Shown here: positions 62,838 through 64,000 of the stretch, one piece after another
Position numbering within the stretch: the first letter of the stretch is position 1
Layout of the letters: each line of letters opens with the position of its first letter
NCBI RefSeq assembly: GCF_004015185.1
Contig: NZ_CP025746.1
Span: 2,373,776 to 2,437,775, forward strand
Length of the DNA: 64,000 bases
Source: Clostridium manihotivorum
GTDB lineage: Bacteria > Bacillota > Clostridia > Clostridiales > Clostridiaceae
Direction of reading: 5' to 3'
Notes under the pieces: generated by a model
Seen by the model: only the letters and a program-made list of their open reading frames with translations
What the model was told of the DNA's origin: nothing
Database searches by the model: none
Translations under genes and position numbers: made by a program

Positions 62838-63690
62838 GGCTTCAAGGGTAAGCATATTGGGTTTCGCTACTATATGGGAATGTATTAAAAAAATGTGGGT
62901 AGGTATTTTTCTTGAGATGGTCTGAACTTTAGAGAAATTTTCTTTCGTATTGATATATAATCCAATATTATTAGTAGAAACAAACTTTGGAGAGGATAGT
63001 GTATTGATTTTTGTTTCTATACGTGAATGTATTAAAAAATTGTTGGTGAGCATTTTCTTTGGAATGGAGTGAGCTTTATAAAAAACTCTTTTAGCTTCAA
63101 AATAGATACTTTGAAAAGTGATTTTTGAGGAGCGAAGCATATTGGTTTTGACTACTATACGTGAATGTGTTAAAAAAATGTGTGTGGGTATTGCTTTTGA
63201 GATGGTTTGAACTTTATTATGAACTTCTTTGAATTGATATAATCATGATATCAGAAGCCAGCTTTGGAGAGTGGAGCATATTGGTTTTGACTACTATATG
63301 GGAATGTATTAAAAAAATGTGCGTTGAGTATTATTTTTGAGATGTTTTGAACTTTATTATGAACTTCTTTGAATTGATATAATCATAATATCAGAAGCTA
63401 GCTTTGGAGAGTGGAGAATATTACTTTTAACTACTATATGGGAATGTACTAAAGAAATGTGGGTGAGCATTTTTTTATAACTTCAACAATGAAATATGAA
63501 TTTTAACTTATATTATTAGTAGTGAGGTATCTAATGATTTTAGATTAAATAGAAAGGTTTTTAAAAGTCAAAGAGGTTAACAACATTTATTTAACACATA
63601 CCTATAGGGAGTTAAATATATACATACAGAGCACAGGCAGGTCTGTATTTTACTATACTTTGGCAAGGCTAGCCAGGCCATTAGGAAATA
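62838..63690. repeat. Family D tandem array, locus 2
   Basis: Five units share ACTACTATATGGGAATGTATT followed by AAAAAAATGTG and GAGATGGTTTGAACTTT and GAATTGATATAATCAT (sequence given in parts). The words GAATG at 62878, 63025, 63162, 63302 and 63442 are 137-147 bases apart. At 63579 an inverted CAACATTTATTTAACACAT is followed by ACCTATAGG and the tail CTTTGGCAAGGCTA...TTAGGAAA seen also at locus 1. A 113-codon frame over three units is incidental. No gene lies in 62626-63749. Confidence 0.85.
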
Positions 63691-63749
63691 GCACTTTTAA
63701 AAAGATTTCATATCATACTCAATATGATTCTATAAATCTAAAGATAATT

Positions 63750-64000
63750 TTACAAATCTAAATACCATATAAGCTGAACTTCATTTCTGTCTTCAATATC
63801 CTCATAATAAGCATATTCATCTATTTTGCCTAATACTGCACCTTGTTTATGATAAAACTTACATGCTTGGACATTGTTATTTTGACATTCAATTTTCATT
63901 TGTTTTAATCCTTTTAATTTTGACCACTCAGCAGCCATATTAAATAACTTTGTACCCACTCCCTGCTGCTTATAGCTATCGTCAACCCTTATATCCCACA
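63750..64000 (-). CDS. GNAT acetyltransferase, streptothricin-acetyltransferase-like (5' end beyond window)
   Basis: The frame is open to the right edge. The visible 83 residues hold the acetyl-CoA site (VDDSYKQQGVGTKLFNMA, Q-Q-G-V-G) and the closing pattern ECQNNNVQACKFYHKQGA...LIWYLDL, like Sat-type streptothricin acetyltransferases and related GNATs. Resistance function is not proven by this fragment. Confidence 0.82.
   Translation of the reverse strand, partial: WDIRVDDSYKQQGVGTKLFNMAAEWSKLKGLKQMKIECQNNNVQACKFYHKQGAVLGKIDEYAYYEDIEDRNEVQLIWYLDL

Noticed and set aside
62799..63140. 113-codon minus-strand frame in the family D array.
   Set aside because: It spans repeat units, has internally repeated peptide segments and no family match; the repeat explains it.
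63600..63690. Tail of family D as a c-di-GMP-I (GEMM) riboswitch: it contains CACAGG and GGCAAGGCTA...GGCC.
   Set aside because: The GGGCAAACC segment and the receptor/tetraloop pair are not found, the second locus matches even less, and no target gene follows.

Overview
The window is low-GC Firmicutes DNA, most likely from a spore-forming Clostridium sensu stricto. Supporting evidence: a complete 16S-23S-5S operon with clostridial hallmarks, the sporulation genes spoIIM, dacF and ytfJ/gerW, strong AGGAGG-type ribosome binding sites, an S-box riboswitch and a CO-dehydrogenase operon typical of anaerobes. I did not assign a species.

Layout. 1-9.7 kb is a conserved chromosomal block: orphan SAM-I riboswitch, small unknown gene, ADP-ribose Nudix hydrolase, spoIIM, a XerD-like protein, a DUF4177 protein, dacF, scpA-scpB, ytfJ-DUF2953 (opposite strand) and a second D-Ala-D-Ala carboxypeptidase. 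10.1-51.1 kb is bounded by the two halves of one interrupted gene, whose intact form would be a Cys-rich PyrK-like electron-transfer flavoprotein. A large serine recombinase sits just inside the left junction and an 8-bp direct repeat marks both junctions. Inside lie two copies of an IS4-like element (one splitting an acetyltransferase gene), a decayed IS3 element, a CPBP protease, a GH1 phospho-glucosidase, a YwqG protein, a methyltransferase, the cooS-cooF-FNOR CO-dehydrogenase operon with an Rrf2 regulator next to it, an AGE-family epimerase, two paralogous MASE3 histidine kinases, a chemotaxis receptor, an AI-2E-type permease, the rRNA operon and a group II intron with a frameshifted reverse transcriptase. 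51.1-64 kb holds the right half of the interrupted gene with its FAD-oxidoreductase partner, a TetR-controlled flavodoxin/CDP-alcohol phosphotransferase group, a frameshifted serine hydrolase, several acetyltransferases, a DUF6323-DUF6179 pair, a methyltransferase and a histidine phosphatase.

How it works together. The cooS operon should pass electrons from CO oxidation through a polyferredoxin subunit to an NAD(P)/FAD oxidoreductase. The interrupted gene and its neighbour form a second flavin/iron-sulfur redox pair that is probably inactive unless the ~41 kb segment is removed. This is formally like skin-type intervening elements, although the cargo (rRNA operon, CODH) looks chromosomal.

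Intergenic space is full of short repeats. Family A is a two-hairpin element whose second hairpin is terminator-like (6 copies), often preceded by a separate inverted repeat. Family B is a short inverted repeat with GATGTACCACTTCAAT ends. Family C is a ~105-130 bp inverted repeat with TATAGG/CCTATA ends. Family D is a tandem array of ~140-bp units closed by an inverted copy and a shared tail (2 loci). Single-base frameshifts recur in mobile or dispensable genes, so either real decay or homopolymer sequencing error should be considered.
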